A stretch of 28,828 nt of DNA, taken from an uncultured Eubacteriales bacterium. GTDB lineage: Bacteria > Bacillota > Clostridia > Oscillospirales > CAG-272. Position 1 is the stretch's first letter. Each line of letters opens with the position of its first letter. The stretch lies in contig CAKSVM010000038.1 in NCBI GenBank assembly GCA_934503195.1, forward strand, positions 1-28,828. Direction: 5' to 3'. The position numbers were made by a program, and so were the translations under genes. Below are positions 7,450-15,430 of this stretch, piece by piece. Under the pieces are notes generated by a model that was not told the DNA's origin, ran no database searches, and saw only the letters and a program-made list of their open reading frames with translations.

Positions 7450-8655
7450 ATGGGAATGCCATGTAAATTCGGAATGTTCATCCACTGGGGAATCTACTCG
7501 CTGACGGGTTATCACGAGCAGGTTCGGTGGAGATTTTTCACGCCGCGCGCCGAGTACCGCAAGCTGATGGATAAATTCAACCCGGTAGATTATAATCCCG
7601 ACGAGTGGGTAAAGCTCGCGAAGGACGCGGGGATGGAATACATCTGCTTCACGACCAAGCACCACGACGGATTCTGTATGTTCGACACGAAATACACCGA
7701 TTTCAACATCATGAACACGCCCTACGGAAAGGATGTTCTCAAAGAGCTTGCCGACGCCTGCGCGCGCGGCGGGCTTAAGCTCTCGCTTTACTATTCGAAT
7801 CCCGACTGGGATTACAAGTACGGCTGGAATCCGTACAGCTCGCATCAGATGCCAGAGCCGGGCGACGTCGCCGACATCGAGAAGCTGAAGGAATTCCAGA
7901 AAAATCAGATCCGCGAGCTTCTGACAAACTACGGCAGGATCTACACCTTCTTCTGGGATATCCCGACCCGTATCGAGGACAATTCGATGAACGAGTTCAT
8001 CCGCTCGCTCCAGCCCGACATTCTCATCGACGACCGCGGATGGGGCGACAAGGGAGATTACTCGACTCCCGAAAGAAATGTCCCGGACGGCGGAAAGTTC
8101 GAGCGGTTCACCGAGGCCTGCCAGTCGGTCGGCGAGCAGAGTTGGGGCTACTGCCGCGACGAGGATTATTTCACGAAGCGTTTTCTCACGTCGTCGATCG
8201 ACAGGATCCGCACGAAGGACGGAAGCTATCTTCTGAACGTCGGCCCGAAGCCGGACGGAACGATTCCGGAGCGTTCGGCGGATATAATCCGCGGCGTCGG
8301 AAACTGGTACAACAATGTGAAGGAGTCGTTTGACGCCGATCCCTGCGTCATTCTCGAAAACAAGCGGCTTATCACGACAAAGCGCGGAAGCACGCTTTAC
8401 GTTCACATTCCGGACGGTCTTGACAGCTGCGGACTGACGCTCAAGCCGATCAACGTCCGGCCGAAGTCGGTGACGCTTCTGAACGACGGGCGTCCGCTGG
8501 AATACGCGATCGTCACGCGACCTGAGGATAAGGACTGGACGACTCAGCTGATGCGCAGTCCCACTCTGCATATCTTCGACATCCCGGTCGAGGAATTCCA
8601 GAACGAGACGATGGTGCTTAAGATCGGGCTTGACGATGAGCCGATTAGAATCTGA
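7450..8655 (+). CDS. Alpha-L-fucosidase, glycoside hydrolase family 29
   Basis: This 401-residue enzyme should release terminal L-fucose from glycans by a retaining mechanism. The start at 7450 is chosen because CGGAGG lies 7 bases upstream and a promoter at 7391-7419 falls inside the longer frame that opens at 7291. The protein begins almost at the barrel: FGMFIHWGIYS at residues 7-17, then FTTKHHDGF (His71, His72), and FFWDIP with the likely nucleophile Asp170, as in the WxD position of GH29. The C-terminal barrel edge has SYLLNVGPKPDGTIP. There is no signal peptide, so it probably acts on imported oligosaccharides in the cytoplasm. A beta-sandwich-like tail follows. It forms a single-gene unit with its own promoter and a perfect terminator. 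Exo-specificity (alpha-1,2 against 1,3/1,4) cannot be read. Confidence 0.9.
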   Translation: MGMPCKFGMFIHWGIYSLTGYHEQVRWRFFTPRAEYRKLMDKFNPVDYNPDEWVKLAKDAGMEYICFTTKHHDGFCMFDTKYTDFNIMNTPYGKDVLKELADACARGGLKLSLYYSNPDWDYKYGWNPYSSHQMPEPGDVADIEKLKEFQKNQIRELLTNYGRIYTFFWDIPTRIEDNSMNEFIRSLQPDILIDDRGWGDKGDYSTPERNVPDGGKFERFTEACQSVGEQSWGYCRDEDYFTKRFLTSSIDRIRTKDGSYLLNVGPKPDGTIPERSADIIRGVGNWYNNVKESFDADPCVILENKRLITTKRGSTLYVHIPDGLDSCGLTLKPINVRPKSVTLLNDGRPLEYAIVTRPEDKDWTTQLMRSPTLHIFDIPVEEFQNETMVLKIGLDDEPIRI

Positions 8656-8668
8656 ATAATTATTCAGG

Positions 8669-8700
8669 GAGCGGACGCTGTTCTGAGCGTCCGCTCTTTT
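8669..8700 (+). terminator. Rho-independent terminator after the fucosidase gene
   Basis: A perfect 11-bp stem (GAGCGGACGCT at 8669-8679 with AGCGTCCGCTC at 8686-8696), a 6-base loop and a following T run. The rest of the 281-bp gap up to 8937 holds an AT-rich stretch and the next promoter; I see no gene there. Confidence 0.94.
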
Positions 8701-8854
8701 CCGGTCTGCCACTGTGACGCTAAAAAGGGTTAAAGTATTTGCAGGATTCGATTTTCAAAATCACACAAAACCGCGTTTTTCATCCGCAAAAGACCAAAAA
8801 ACGGCCGAATCTGAATTTTTTCAAAAAAAATATTTATTTTTTTGCGAAAAGGTA

Positions 8855-8883
8855 TTGCAATTTTCGCGGGTTTGTATTATAAT
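8855..8883 (+). promoter_or_regulatory. Promoter for the TRAP transporter operon
   Basis: TTGCAA (8855-8860), 17-bp spacer, TATAAT (8878-8883), followed by a leader of about 50 bases and the TTTGGAGGG ribosome site (8922-8930). Confidence 0.85.
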
Positions 8884-8936
8884 AAATGTATGGCGCATTC
8901 ATCAGAAATATTTTAATTCACTTTGGAGGGATTATC

Positions 8937-9893
8937 ATGAAAAAGAAAACACTCGCACTCATCGCACTCGCGCTTATGATCGTCATGGCACTTGCTTCCT
9001 GCGGAGGAACTAAGCTCACCATGGGTACCGGAGGAACCGGAGGAACATACTACGGCTTCGGCGCGATCATCAGCCAGTACATCGAAAAGAACGCCGGGGT
9101 CGGCTGCGTCGCCGTATCCACCGACGGTTCCAAGGCAAACATTCAGGGCATCGACAACGGTGACTATCAGCTCGGCACCGTTCAGTCCGACGTCATGGCG
9201 TACGCATGGGCCGGAACCAACACCTTCGCTGACGACGGCAAGGTCGATTCCTTCCGCGTTGTCGGCGGTCTCTACGCTGAGTGCGTTCAGATCATCACGA
9301 ACGACGCTTCGATAAAGAGCGTCTCTGACCTCAAGGGCAAGTCCGTCTCGGTCGGCGCGCCCGGTTCGGGAGTTTACTTCAACGCGGTCGACGTTCTCAC
9401 CGCGGCGGGACTCACTCTCGACGACATCAAGCCGCAGTATCAGTCGTTTAACGACAGCGCGGAATCGCTCAAGGACGGCAAGATCGACGCCGCTTTCGTA
9501 GTCGCCGGCGCACCGACCCCGGCTGTCACCGAGCTCGCCGCTACCTCCGGAGCTTACCTCGTTCCGATTGACGGTGCGATCGCTGACAAGATCATGTCAA
9601 GCTGCCCCTACTACACCGCTTACTCGATCCCCGCTGAGACCTACAACGGCCAGACCGCTGACGTGAAGACGATCGCTGTCAAGGCAACCCTTATCGTCTC
9701 GGCCGACACCGACGAGACCACTGTCTACAACCTCACGAAGGCTATCTTCGATAACGCTGAGGCTATCGCGGCTGAACACGCGAAGGGCAGCGAGCTTTCG
9801 GTTGAGAACGCCACCTCGGGTATGACCGCTCCGTTCCACAAGGGAGCCGCTAAGTACTTCGCCGAGAAGGGCGTCACTGTCGAGGCTCAGTAA
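8937..9893 (+). CDS. TAXI-family TRAP transporter solute-binding lipoprotein
   Basis: This 318-residue protein captures an organic-acid-type substrate outside the membrane and hands it to the fused permease encoded next. A lipoprotein signal ends in ALASC with Cys22 as the lipid site. The mature part opens with the TAXI signature area LTMGTGGTGGTYYGFGAIIS, then VAVSTDGSKANIQGI, LGTVQSDVMAYAW and a central SVSVGAPGSGVYFNA block. The start at 8937 is preferred over the ATG at 8886 because the signal peptide begins there and TTTGGAGGG lies 6 bases upstream. The ligand is unknown; characterised TAXI proteins bind amino or dicarboxylic acids. A hairpin after the stop suggests more binding protein is made than permease. 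Confidence 0.94.
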   Translation: MKKKTLALIALALMIVMALASCGGTKLTMGTGGTGGTYYGFGAIISQYIEKNAGVGCVAVSTDGSKANIQGIDNGDYQLGTVQSDVMAYAWAGTNTFADDGKVDSFRVVGGLYAECVQIITNDASIKSVSDLKGKSVSVGAPGSGVYFNAVDVLTAAGLTLDDIKPQYQSFNDSAESLKDGKIDAAFVVAGAPTPAVTELAATSGAYLVPIDGAIADKIMSSCPYYTAYSIPAETYNGQTADVKTIAVKATLIVSADTDETTVYNLTKAIFDNAEAIAAEHAKGSELSVENATSGMTAPFHKGAAKYFAEKGVTVEAQ

Positions 9894-9935
9894 GTCCGCG
9901 GATAAATCCGATCCGTTTACGTAAATTTCATTCGC

Positions 9936-9968
9936 CGACGGCGGCTTCATACCGCCGTCGCGATTTTT
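9936..9968 (+). terminator. Attenuating hairpin between TRAP binding protein and permease
   Basis: A perfect 9-bp stem (CGACGGCGG at 9936-9944 with CCGCCGTCG at 9952-9960), a 7-base loop and then CGATTTTT. It lies 43 bases past the first stop and ends about 10 bases before the ribosome site of the permease gene. It probably acts as a partial terminator or 3'-end protector. Confidence 0.8.
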
Positions 9969-9992
9969 AAGATCATCAAGGAGTGAAACATA

Positions 9993-11990
9993 TTGAAAAT
10001 TACTCCCGAAACCGAGGAGAAAAAAACCGAAGCTCCCGTGGATGTCAAAACTGATATCGACGAGGCTGCCGAGGCCGCCGCGAACGTTGACGCGGTCATG
10101 AAAAAGTATGACCGTGAGTCGAATGTCCGCGTCTGGGAAGGAAAGGCAAAGATCGTGGTCTCCTGTGTGCTGGCTGCTTTCTCGCTTTTCTGCATTTGCG
10201 TCACCCTTTTCGCCAGCTGGCTTGAGGAAATCAGACTGTCGTCCTTCGTGGCTTTAATAGTTATGATGGGCTACATTGTCTTCCCGGCGAAGAAGGGCAT
10301 TCAGAAGGTGAACCATATGCCGTGGTACGACATTGTCCTGATGGTCGCCGGAACCGCGTCGTTCGCCTATTTTACCTTCAACGCGATGGCTATAATTCAG
10401 CAGGGCTCGAAGTTCGCGACCTATCAGATCGTGATCGGCCTTGTCGGAATCCTCGCGCTTGCCGAGGTCTGCCGCCGGAGTGTCGGTCTTCCGATTCTCT
10501 GTGTCGCGGGCGCGTTCGTAGTCTACGCTCTCACCTTCGGACTCAACAATCCGACCTTTACCGGACGTCTGAGCTTCCTTGTCCGCTCGCTCTTCTACAC
10601 CAAAGAGGGCATACTCTCGACCCCGATCAACACCTGCTCGAAGTTCATCGTTGTCTTCATAATCTTCGGCGCGTTCCTTGAACGCACCGGAGTTGCCGAT
10701 TTCTTCATTCAGGCCTCGAACGCCGTTGTCGGCGGCTTCTCGGGCGGACCCGCGAAGGTCGCGGTTGTCGCCAGCGCGCTTGAGGGAATGGTCTCGGGTT
10801 CATCGGTCGCGAACACCGTCGGCTCGGGTTCGGTTACGATCCCGATGATGAAGAAGACCGGATACAAGCCCGAATTCGCCGCTGCGACTGAAGCTGCCGC
10901 TTCGACCGGAGGTCAGATCATGCCGCCGATCATGGGCGCGGCTGCCTTCCTTATGGCCGATTATGTCGGAATCCCTTATTCTTCGATAATTGTCAAGGCA
11001 ATTCTCCCGGCGATACTCTACTTCACCGGAATTTTCATCACCGTCCATCTGGAGGCGAAGAAGCTCGGACTCCGCGGAATTCCGCGCGAGGAGCTTCCGA
11101 AGTTCAGCAAGCTCATAAAGAAGTGTTATCTTCTCATCCCGCTGATAATCCTCGTCTGGCTCGTAAGCACCAACTCGAAGACGATTCAGACCGCGGCGTC
11201 GATCGCGATCGTCGCGGCGATAATCGTCAGCATCTTCAACAAGGACAACCGAATTACGCCGAAGCGTATTCTCGAAGCTCTTGCCGCCGGAGGTCAGGGC
11301 ACGGTCTCGGTCGCGGCGGCCTGCGGAATCGCCGGAATCATCGCCGGAACGATCACGATGACCGGACTCGCTAACGTCATTATCAACGGAATTGTAGCCG
11401 TTTCGGACGACAAGGTCATAATCGCGCTCTTCCTCACGATGATCTGCTGTATCGTCCTCGGAATGGGCGTCCCGACCACCGCTAACTACTGCATCATGGC
11501 GGCAACCTGCGCGCCGATACTCATGAGAATGGGCGTTCCGCAGATCGCGGCGCACTTCTTCGTATTCTACTTCGGAATCGTCGCCGATCTCACTCCGCCT
11601 GTCGCACTCGCGGCGTATGCCGGAGCGGCGATCGCACAGTCGAACCCGATGAAAACCGCGCTCACCTCGACAAAGCTCGCGATCGCGGCGTTCATCGTTC
11701 CATATGCCTTCGCGCTCAACCCGGTCATGCTCTTTGTTGACGTTAAAAATCCGATTCAGGTCGTGTTTATCGTCGTGACCTCGCTTATCGGTGTCTTCGG
11801 TGTCTCGGCCGGACTTGAAGGATTCATGCTCAGAAAGCTCAATCCGCTTCAGAGAATTCTCTCCGCTGCCGGCGGACTGCTCCTCATCGACCCGAACACG
11901 ATTACCGATGTCGTCGGAATCGCGCTTGTCGCCGGAGTCGTCGTCTGGCAGATCCTTGAAGGAAAGACTCTCAAAGCCAAAACTGCGTAA
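9993..11990 (+). CDS. TRAP transporter fused permease (DctQ-DctM type)
   Basis: This 665-residue membrane protein is the fused small and large permease subunit that goes with TAXI binding proteins. It starts with TTG, supported by AAGGAG at 9978-9983 (9-base spacing) and a polar acidic N-terminal tail of about 50 residues before the first membrane segment. The N-terminal part holds the 4-TM DctQ-like section. The large section shows FVVFIIFGAFLERTGV, a Gly/Ser-rich segment EGMVSGSSVANTVGSGSVTIPMMKK, EAAASTGGQIMPPIMGAAAF and GMGVPTTANYCIMA, the repeated DctM landmarks. Uptake would be driven by a sodium or proton gradient. The last helices and C-terminus are intact and a terminator follows. 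Confidence 0.93.
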   Translation: MKITPETEEKKTEAPVDVKTDIDEAAEAAANVDAVMKKYDRESNVRVWEGKAKIVVSCVLAAFSLFCICVTLFASWLEEIRLSSFVALIVMMGYIVFPAKKGIQKVNHMPWYDIVLMVAGTASFAYFTFNAMAIIQQGSKFATYQIVIGLVGILALAEVCRRSVGLPILCVAGAFVVYALTFGLNNPTFTGRLSFLVRSLFYTKEGILSTPINTCSKFIVVFIIFGAFLERTGVADFFIQASNAVVGGFSGGPAKVAVVASALEGMVSGSSVANTVGSGSVTIPMMKKTGYKPEFAAATEAAASTGGQIMPPIMGAAAFLMADYVGIPYSSIIVKAILPAILYFTGIFITVHLEAKKLGLRGIPREELPKFSKLIKKCYLLIPLIILVWLVSTNSKTIQTAASIAIVAAIIVSIFNKDNRITPKRILEALAAGGQGTVSVAAACGIAGIIAGTITMTGLANVIINGIVAVSDDKVIIALFLTMICCIVLGMGVPTTANYCIMAATCAPILMRMGVPQIAAHFFVFYFGIVADLTPPVALAAYAGAAIAQSNPMKTALTSTKLAIAAFIVPYAFALNPVMLFVDVKNPIQVVFIVVTSLIGVFGVSAGLEGFMLRKLNPLQRILSAAGGLLLIDPNTITDVVGIALVAGVVVWQILEGKTLKAKTA

Positions 11991-12007
11991 TCTGCAATAA
12001 AATTTCA

Positions 12008-12036
12008 AACAGTCGACTGCGGTCGGCTGTTTTTTT
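12008..12036 (+). terminator. Rho-independent terminator of the TRAP operon
   Basis: A 10-bp stem (12008-12017 with 12022-12031, one G-U pair) on a TGCG loop, ending in a run of seven T. Confidence 0.9.
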
Positions 12037-12058
12037 GTGTAAATTTTCATGAAAGTAC

Positions 12059-12087
12059 TTGACAAACATCGAGAAATATGGTATTAT
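12059..12087 (+). promoter_or_regulatory. Promoter for the three-paralogue operon
   Basis: TTGACA (12059-12064), 17-bp spacer, TATTAT (12082-12087) with an extended -10 TGG. The -35 begins 23 bases after the preceding terminator, and AAAGGAG (12104-12110) serves the first gene. Confidence 0.9.
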
Positions 12088-12119
12088 ATTGGTAGAACTC
12101 TACAAAGGAGAATCAGCTT

Positions 12120-13127
12120 ATGAGAGAGACGGATGATATCAGAAGATCAATAGCCGAGTTCTGGCGCGCGGTGCTTTTCGCGCTGCTCGCCTTCGCGGGA
12201 CTGGTCGTTTATATTTTCGCGTCCTCCGCGCTCGAATGGAAAGGGGAGCAGAAGCGGCTCGAAATGGCCGCCGCGCAGAAGGCGATTGAAAAGCAGAACA
12301 GGATTTCGGTTTACGCGTTTGTAAACACATGGGCTTTGGGTTTGGGCGGAGTCCGCGGCGACACACAGTTCCGGAATGTCGAAAAGCTGGAGGTCGGCGA
12401 GGAATATATGATCGGCCGGCGGGTGATATACGACGAAAAGGATCTCAGGACGAACAAATACGGCTTTGATCACGTCACTCCGCTCGTGACCGACGTTGAG
12501 GATTTCTCGGATCCGGTGATCACGATTCAGTACGCGAAGTTCATTCACGTGAAGTATTCGATCGACGGCGGGAACGGTTGGCTTCTCTCAGCTCCGACCG
12601 CGCGTGGAATCAAGACGGGCGCGTACAGCTACACTCTTCCCGAGCGTTCGGAATGCGACACGACCTCAAAGCGCGACGGTTGGGGCGAAAAGTCGCTGAC
12701 CTTCACGGTTCCGATAAACGGACTGAACAATGTCGTTGCGAATATAGATTCGAAGGATGTCAGCGAGGAGATGCGCGGCTACAACTATATCGTCACCGAA
12801 AAGCTCTCGGAGCGGTATTCAGACATTCCGGCCGAGTTTGCCGACCGGACACGGAAGATTTACACATCGCACGTTATTGTCGAGGGCTGGAGATCCGATC
12901 CGCGCGTCTGGAAGTCGGCGTCGGCGGCGGTTCCCGTACCCGAAATCACGGTGATTCTGCGGATAAAGCACTATGGTGAGTGGGATCTCACGAAGGAGGA
13001 ATATGAGTCGCTACGATACAAGGTCGGCGAGTTTTCGAGCGAGAATCACCGCGATTTCTCACCATATTCGACACTTGTGTATGTCGGAACTCCGGTAAAG
13101 ACTTCCGATAATGAGGGGACAAAATGA
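12120..13127 (+). CDS. Unrecognised single-pass membrane protein, tandem paralogue 1 of 3
   Basis: I do not recognise the family. The 335-residue protein has a short charged N-terminus with RRSIAEFWRA, one membrane helix at about residues 17-38, a juxtamembrane EWKGEQKRLEMAAAQKAIEK segment that may form a short coiled coil, then about 270 residues predicted outside the cell. Blocks shared with the next two genes are YGFDH (residue 114), a PVITIQYAKFIHVKYSID stretch, GWGEKSLTFTVPINGL, MRGYNYIVTEKL (218), ADRTRKIYTSHVIVEGWRSD (from 241), a PEITVxLRIKxYG segment and FSPYST. There is no catalytic triad, lipobox or sortase motif that I can see. AAAGGAG lies 9 bases before ATG. The stop overlaps the next start. 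Confidence 0.9.
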   Translation: MRETDDIRRSIAEFWRAVLFALLAFAGLVVYIFASSALEWKGEQKRLEMAAAQKAIEKQNRISVYAFVNTWALGLGGVRGDTQFRNVEKLEVGEEYMIGRRVIYDEKDLRTNKYGFDHVTPLVTDVEDFSDPVITIQYAKFIHVKYSIDGGNGWLLSAPTARGIKTGAYSYTLPERSECDTTSKRDGWGEKSLTFTVPINGLNNVVANIDSKDVSEEMRGYNYIVTEKLSERYSDIPAEFADRTRKIYTSHVIVEGWRSDPRVWKSASAAVPVPEITVILRIKHYGEWDLTKEEYESLRYKVGEFSSENHRDFSPYSTLVYVGTPVKTSDNEGTK

Positions 13128-14218
13128 AAAACTTTGGTAATGTCAGAAACTCAATAGTCGAGTTCTGGAGAGCCGCGCTGTCCGCCATTCTCATCTTTGC
13201 CTTGATGGTGGCAGGAATCTTCATCACATCAAAGGTCGCGTGGAAGAAGGAGCAAGAGCGGCTTGAGCTTTACGCAAGACAAAAAGCGATTGAAAAACTC
13301 GGAAGGGTTGAGGTCAGCGCGTTTGTAAACGGTTGGAATCCCGGATCACGGTCTGACCGCGCCTCGGATCAGAAGCGTCATCGCGTTGTTTTGAATCCGG
13401 GGGCTGTCTATGAGATCGGAAGACTGCGCGAGTATGATTCGACCGACGTCGAGAGAGACGAGTACGGCTTTGACCACGTGATACAGGTTGCGACCGACGA
13501 TCCGATGTTCTATGATCCGGTGATTACGGTCAGGTACGCGAATCTGATTCACGTGAAATATTCGGTCGACAACGGCAGCGGATGGCTTGTCTACGGCCCG
13601 ACCAGGAAGGGAATCAAGGGCGGCGAATATCTCTGGACTCTCCCCGAAGGCGAGGAGCGCGCGTCGACCGACAAGTGCGACGGCTGGCTTCAGAAGGCGA
13701 TTACCTTCACATTCCCGATAAACGGAACGGCGCGGCTGGCGGTTGAAAGCGGCGACAAGAGCGTGAGTGAGGATATGCGCGGATACAATTCTATAGAAAC
13801 CGAGCAGCTGGGCGACGTTTACACAAACGTTCCCGAGAAGTTCGCCGACCGGACGCGGCAGGTTTACACGTCACACGTGTTCATCGAGGCGTGGCGCGCC
13901 GACCCGCGCGACTGGCGGACGAACGGACACTCGAACAAGCTTGTCCCGACGCCCGAGATCACGATTGTTCTGAGATTCAGGCATTACGGCGTCTGGAACG
14001 TGACAAAGGATGAGTACGAGTCGATGCGGTACAAGGTCGACGAGTTTTCGAGTCTGGATTTCCGCGAGTTCTCGCCATATTCGACGATTGAGCATATCGG
14101 GATGCTGACGAAGGACGTGTCGGGCGAGGATGTTCTGACGCTGACAAATCTTTTCGATTCGGAGGAGACCACGGAGAAGGTAGACGAGATGGAATTCTAC
14201 AGGGAGGAAGATTCATGA
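13124..14218 (+). CDS. Unrecognised single-pass membrane protein, tandem paralogue 2 of 3
   Basis: This 364-residue homologue is collinear with its two neighbours: a VEFWRA motif, membrane helix at about residues 17-38, a WKKEQERLELYARQKAIEK juxtamembrane segment, YGFDH, a VITVRYANLIHVKYS stretch, TRKGIKGGEYLWTLPE, EDMRGYNSIETEQLG, ADRTRQVYTSHVFIEAW and FSPYSTIEHIGMLTK. It is the longest copy because of an acidic C-terminal tail of about 30 residues after MLTK that the other two lack. The start lies in an ATGA overlap with paralogue 1, with GAGGGG at 13113-13118. Sequence divergence between copies is clear but even along the length, so this is an old duplication with all three copies kept, not a recent error. 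Function unknown. Confidence 0.9.
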   Translation: MKNFGNVRNSIVEFWRAALSAILIFALMVAGIFITSKVAWKKEQERLELYARQKAIEKLGRVEVSAFVNGWNPGSRSDRASDQKRHRVVLNPGAVYEIGRLREYDSTDVERDEYGFDHVIQVATDDPMFYDPVITVRYANLIHVKYSVDNGSGWLVYGPTRKGIKGGEYLWTLPEGEERASTDKCDGWLQKAITFTFPINGTARLAVESGDKSVSEDMRGYNSIETEQLGDVYTNVPEKFADRTRQVYTSHVFIEAWRADPRDWRTNGHSNKLVPTPEITIVLRFRHYGVWNVTKDEYESMRYKVDEFSSLDFREFSPYSTIEHIGMLTKDVSGEDVLTLTNLFDSEETTEKVDEMEFYREEDS

Positions 14219-15264
14219 AAGAGACAGACGGAAGCGACGTAAGGCGGTCGATAATCGATTTCTGGAAGGCGGTCATGCTCGCGCTGATCGCGTTTTCGGG
14301 GATGGTTGTGTATATCTTCGTGTCGTCCGCGCTGGAGTGGAAGCACGAGCAGGAGCGGCTTGAAATGATCGCCAAGCAGAAGGCCGCCGCGAAGGTCGGC
14401 AAGATCGCGGTCGTCTCGTTTATAAATAAGTGGGAGATGGCCGATGTCGGCGTTCGCGGGGCGAATCAGAATCGCGTTGATTTCAAGCTTGAACCCGGAG
14501 TTGAGTATGAGACTGGACGGCTCCGCTATTATCTCGGGCGCAACGACGGCGACGCGATAACCTACGGCTTTGACCACACGATCGACGTATTTGACGACGA
14601 TCCGGATTATTTCAACCCGATAATCACGGTGCAGTATTCGAAGTTCATACACGTGATGTACTCGATTGACGCCGAACCCGGCTGGCTGATTTACGGGCCG
14701 ACGAGAAAGGGAATCAAGGGCGGCGAATACCTCTGGGTACTCCCCGAGGACGGCGGAACCGTGGCCGACGGGTGCGACGCGTGGGGTGAGAAATCGCTGA
14801 CCTTCGTCGTTCCCCCGAACGGAACGAACGGCATTGAGGTGAATATTGATTCCGAGGCGATAAGCAAGGAGATGCGCGGGTACAATTATATCGTCACAGA
14901 AAGACTCGGCGACGCGTATCTTAACGTCCCGGCCGAGTTTGCCGGCCGGACGCGGAAGATCTACACCTCACACGTGCTTGTAGAGGGCTGGCGATCCGAT
15001 CCGCGCGAGTGGAAGACGAACGGAAACTCGAAGGGACTGACCCCGACGCCCGAACTCACGGTGCTTATCCGGATAAAGCGGTACGGAAGATGGGATCTGA
15101 CGAGCGAGGAATACGAGTCGATTATGTTTAAGGCGACCGAGCTTTCGAACATCAACAACCGTGAGTTTTCACCATATACGACGATAGAATACGTCGGTAT
15201 GCTCACAAAGGCCACAAACAGTGAGGAAACTGAAAAAGCTCTTGACAAACCGTCCGGAATGTGA
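14215..15264 (+). CDS. Unrecognised single-pass membrane protein, tandem paralogue 3 of 3
   Basis: This 349-residue third copy has a charged N-terminus with RRSIIDFWKAV, a membrane helix at about residues 19-40, EWKHEQERLEMIAKQKAAAK, then an extracytoplasmic domain with YGFDHTIDV, PIITVQYSKFIHVMYSID, TRKGIKGGEYLWVLPE, EMRGYNYIVTERLG, AGRTRKIYTSHVLVEGWRSD and FSPYTTIEYVGMLTK. TRKGIKGGEYLW is shared with copy 2, while the N-terminal RRSI and the VEGWRSDPR block match copy 1, so no simple order of duplication is obvious. The start is in an ATGA overlap with copy 2 and has AGGGAGGA at 14201-14208. The promoter of the PnuC gene begins inside its last codons. Function unknown. Confidence 0.9.
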   Translation: MKETDGSDVRRSIIDFWKAVMLALIAFSGMVVYIFVSSALEWKHEQERLEMIAKQKAAAKVGKIAVVSFINKWEMADVGVRGANQNRVDFKLEPGVEYETGRLRYYLGRNDGDAITYGFDHTIDVFDDDPDYFNPIITVQYSKFIHVMYSIDAEPGWLIYGPTRKGIKGGEYLWVLPEDGGTVADGCDAWGEKSLTFVVPPNGTNGIEVNIDSEAISKEMRGYNYIVTERLGDAYLNVPAEFAGRTRKIYTSHVLVEGWRSDPREWKTNGNSKGLTPTPELTVLIRIKRYGRWDLTSEEYESIMFKATELSNINNREFSPYTTIEYVGMLTKATNSEETEKALDKPSGM

Positions 15265-15270
15265 TATAAT
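15242..15270 (+). promoter_or_regulatory. Promoter for the PnuC gene, overlapping the 3' end of the preceding gene
   Basis: TTGACA (15242-15247), 17-bp spacer, TATAAT (15265-15270) with an extended -10 TGA. Both hexamers are perfect consensus. The -35 is coding for paralogue 3, and its TGA stop is the extended -10. The expected transcript starts near 15277, leaving a 5' leader of about 150 bases. Confidence 0.92.
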
Positions 15271-15276
15271 CTCTGT

Positions 15277-15414
15277 AATAGATCTATTAAAGCTTGCCAC
15301 CGGGCAGCGCATATGCGGAGTAATCAAGATTTACGTTGGCATCTGCAAGGCAGATCATCAGGTCAGAAGGAGAAAATCCTTTTGAAGATCTGCCGTGCGG
15401 ATGCTTTGTTTTTT
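15277..15414 (+). promoter_or_regulatory. Structured 5' leader of pnuC, riboswitch candidate of unassigned class
   Basis: The leader can fold into a compact upstream domain. TGCCA (15295-15299) pairs with TGGCA (15337-15341) and encloses two small hairpins, CGC-ATAT-GCG (15309-15318) and GTAA/TTAC around 15320-15334. The 3' strand of that closing helix overlaps the 5' arm of the terminator hairpin that starts at 15339, so the two folds exclude each other. That is the usual layout of a transcriptional riboswitch. A ligand related to the PnuC cargo (nicotinamide riboside or NAD+, or another vitamin) is inference. I could not match it to TPP, FMN, cobalamin or preQ1 consensus cores, and could not test it against the NAD+-II (pnuC) class. 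Confidence 0.55.
15339..15414 (+). terminator. Intrinsic attenuator in the pnuC leader
   Basis: A long rod: GCATCTGC (15339-15346) pairs with GCGGATGC (15397-15404, one G-U), and GGCAGATC (15349-15356) pairs with GATCTGCC (15387-15394). An apical AAGGA/TCCTT hairpin (15367-15381) lies beyond an internal loop. TTTGTTTTTT follows at 15405-15414 and the ribosome site GGAAAGGA begins at once at 15415. Confidence 0.85.
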
Positions 15415-15430
15415 GGAAAGGATTATTGAA

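Noticed and set aside
8656..8936. Short open frame at 8714-9013 in the AT-rich gap before the TRAP operon
   Set aside because: It runs into the TAXI gene in another frame, has no ribosome site, and covers the TRAP promoter; nothing coding is seen in the gap.
15277..15430. Assignment of the pnuC leader to the TPP, FMN, cobalamin or preQ1 riboswitch classes
   Set aside because: None of the recalled core motifs of these classes could be found, so only an unassigned regulatory leader is reported.
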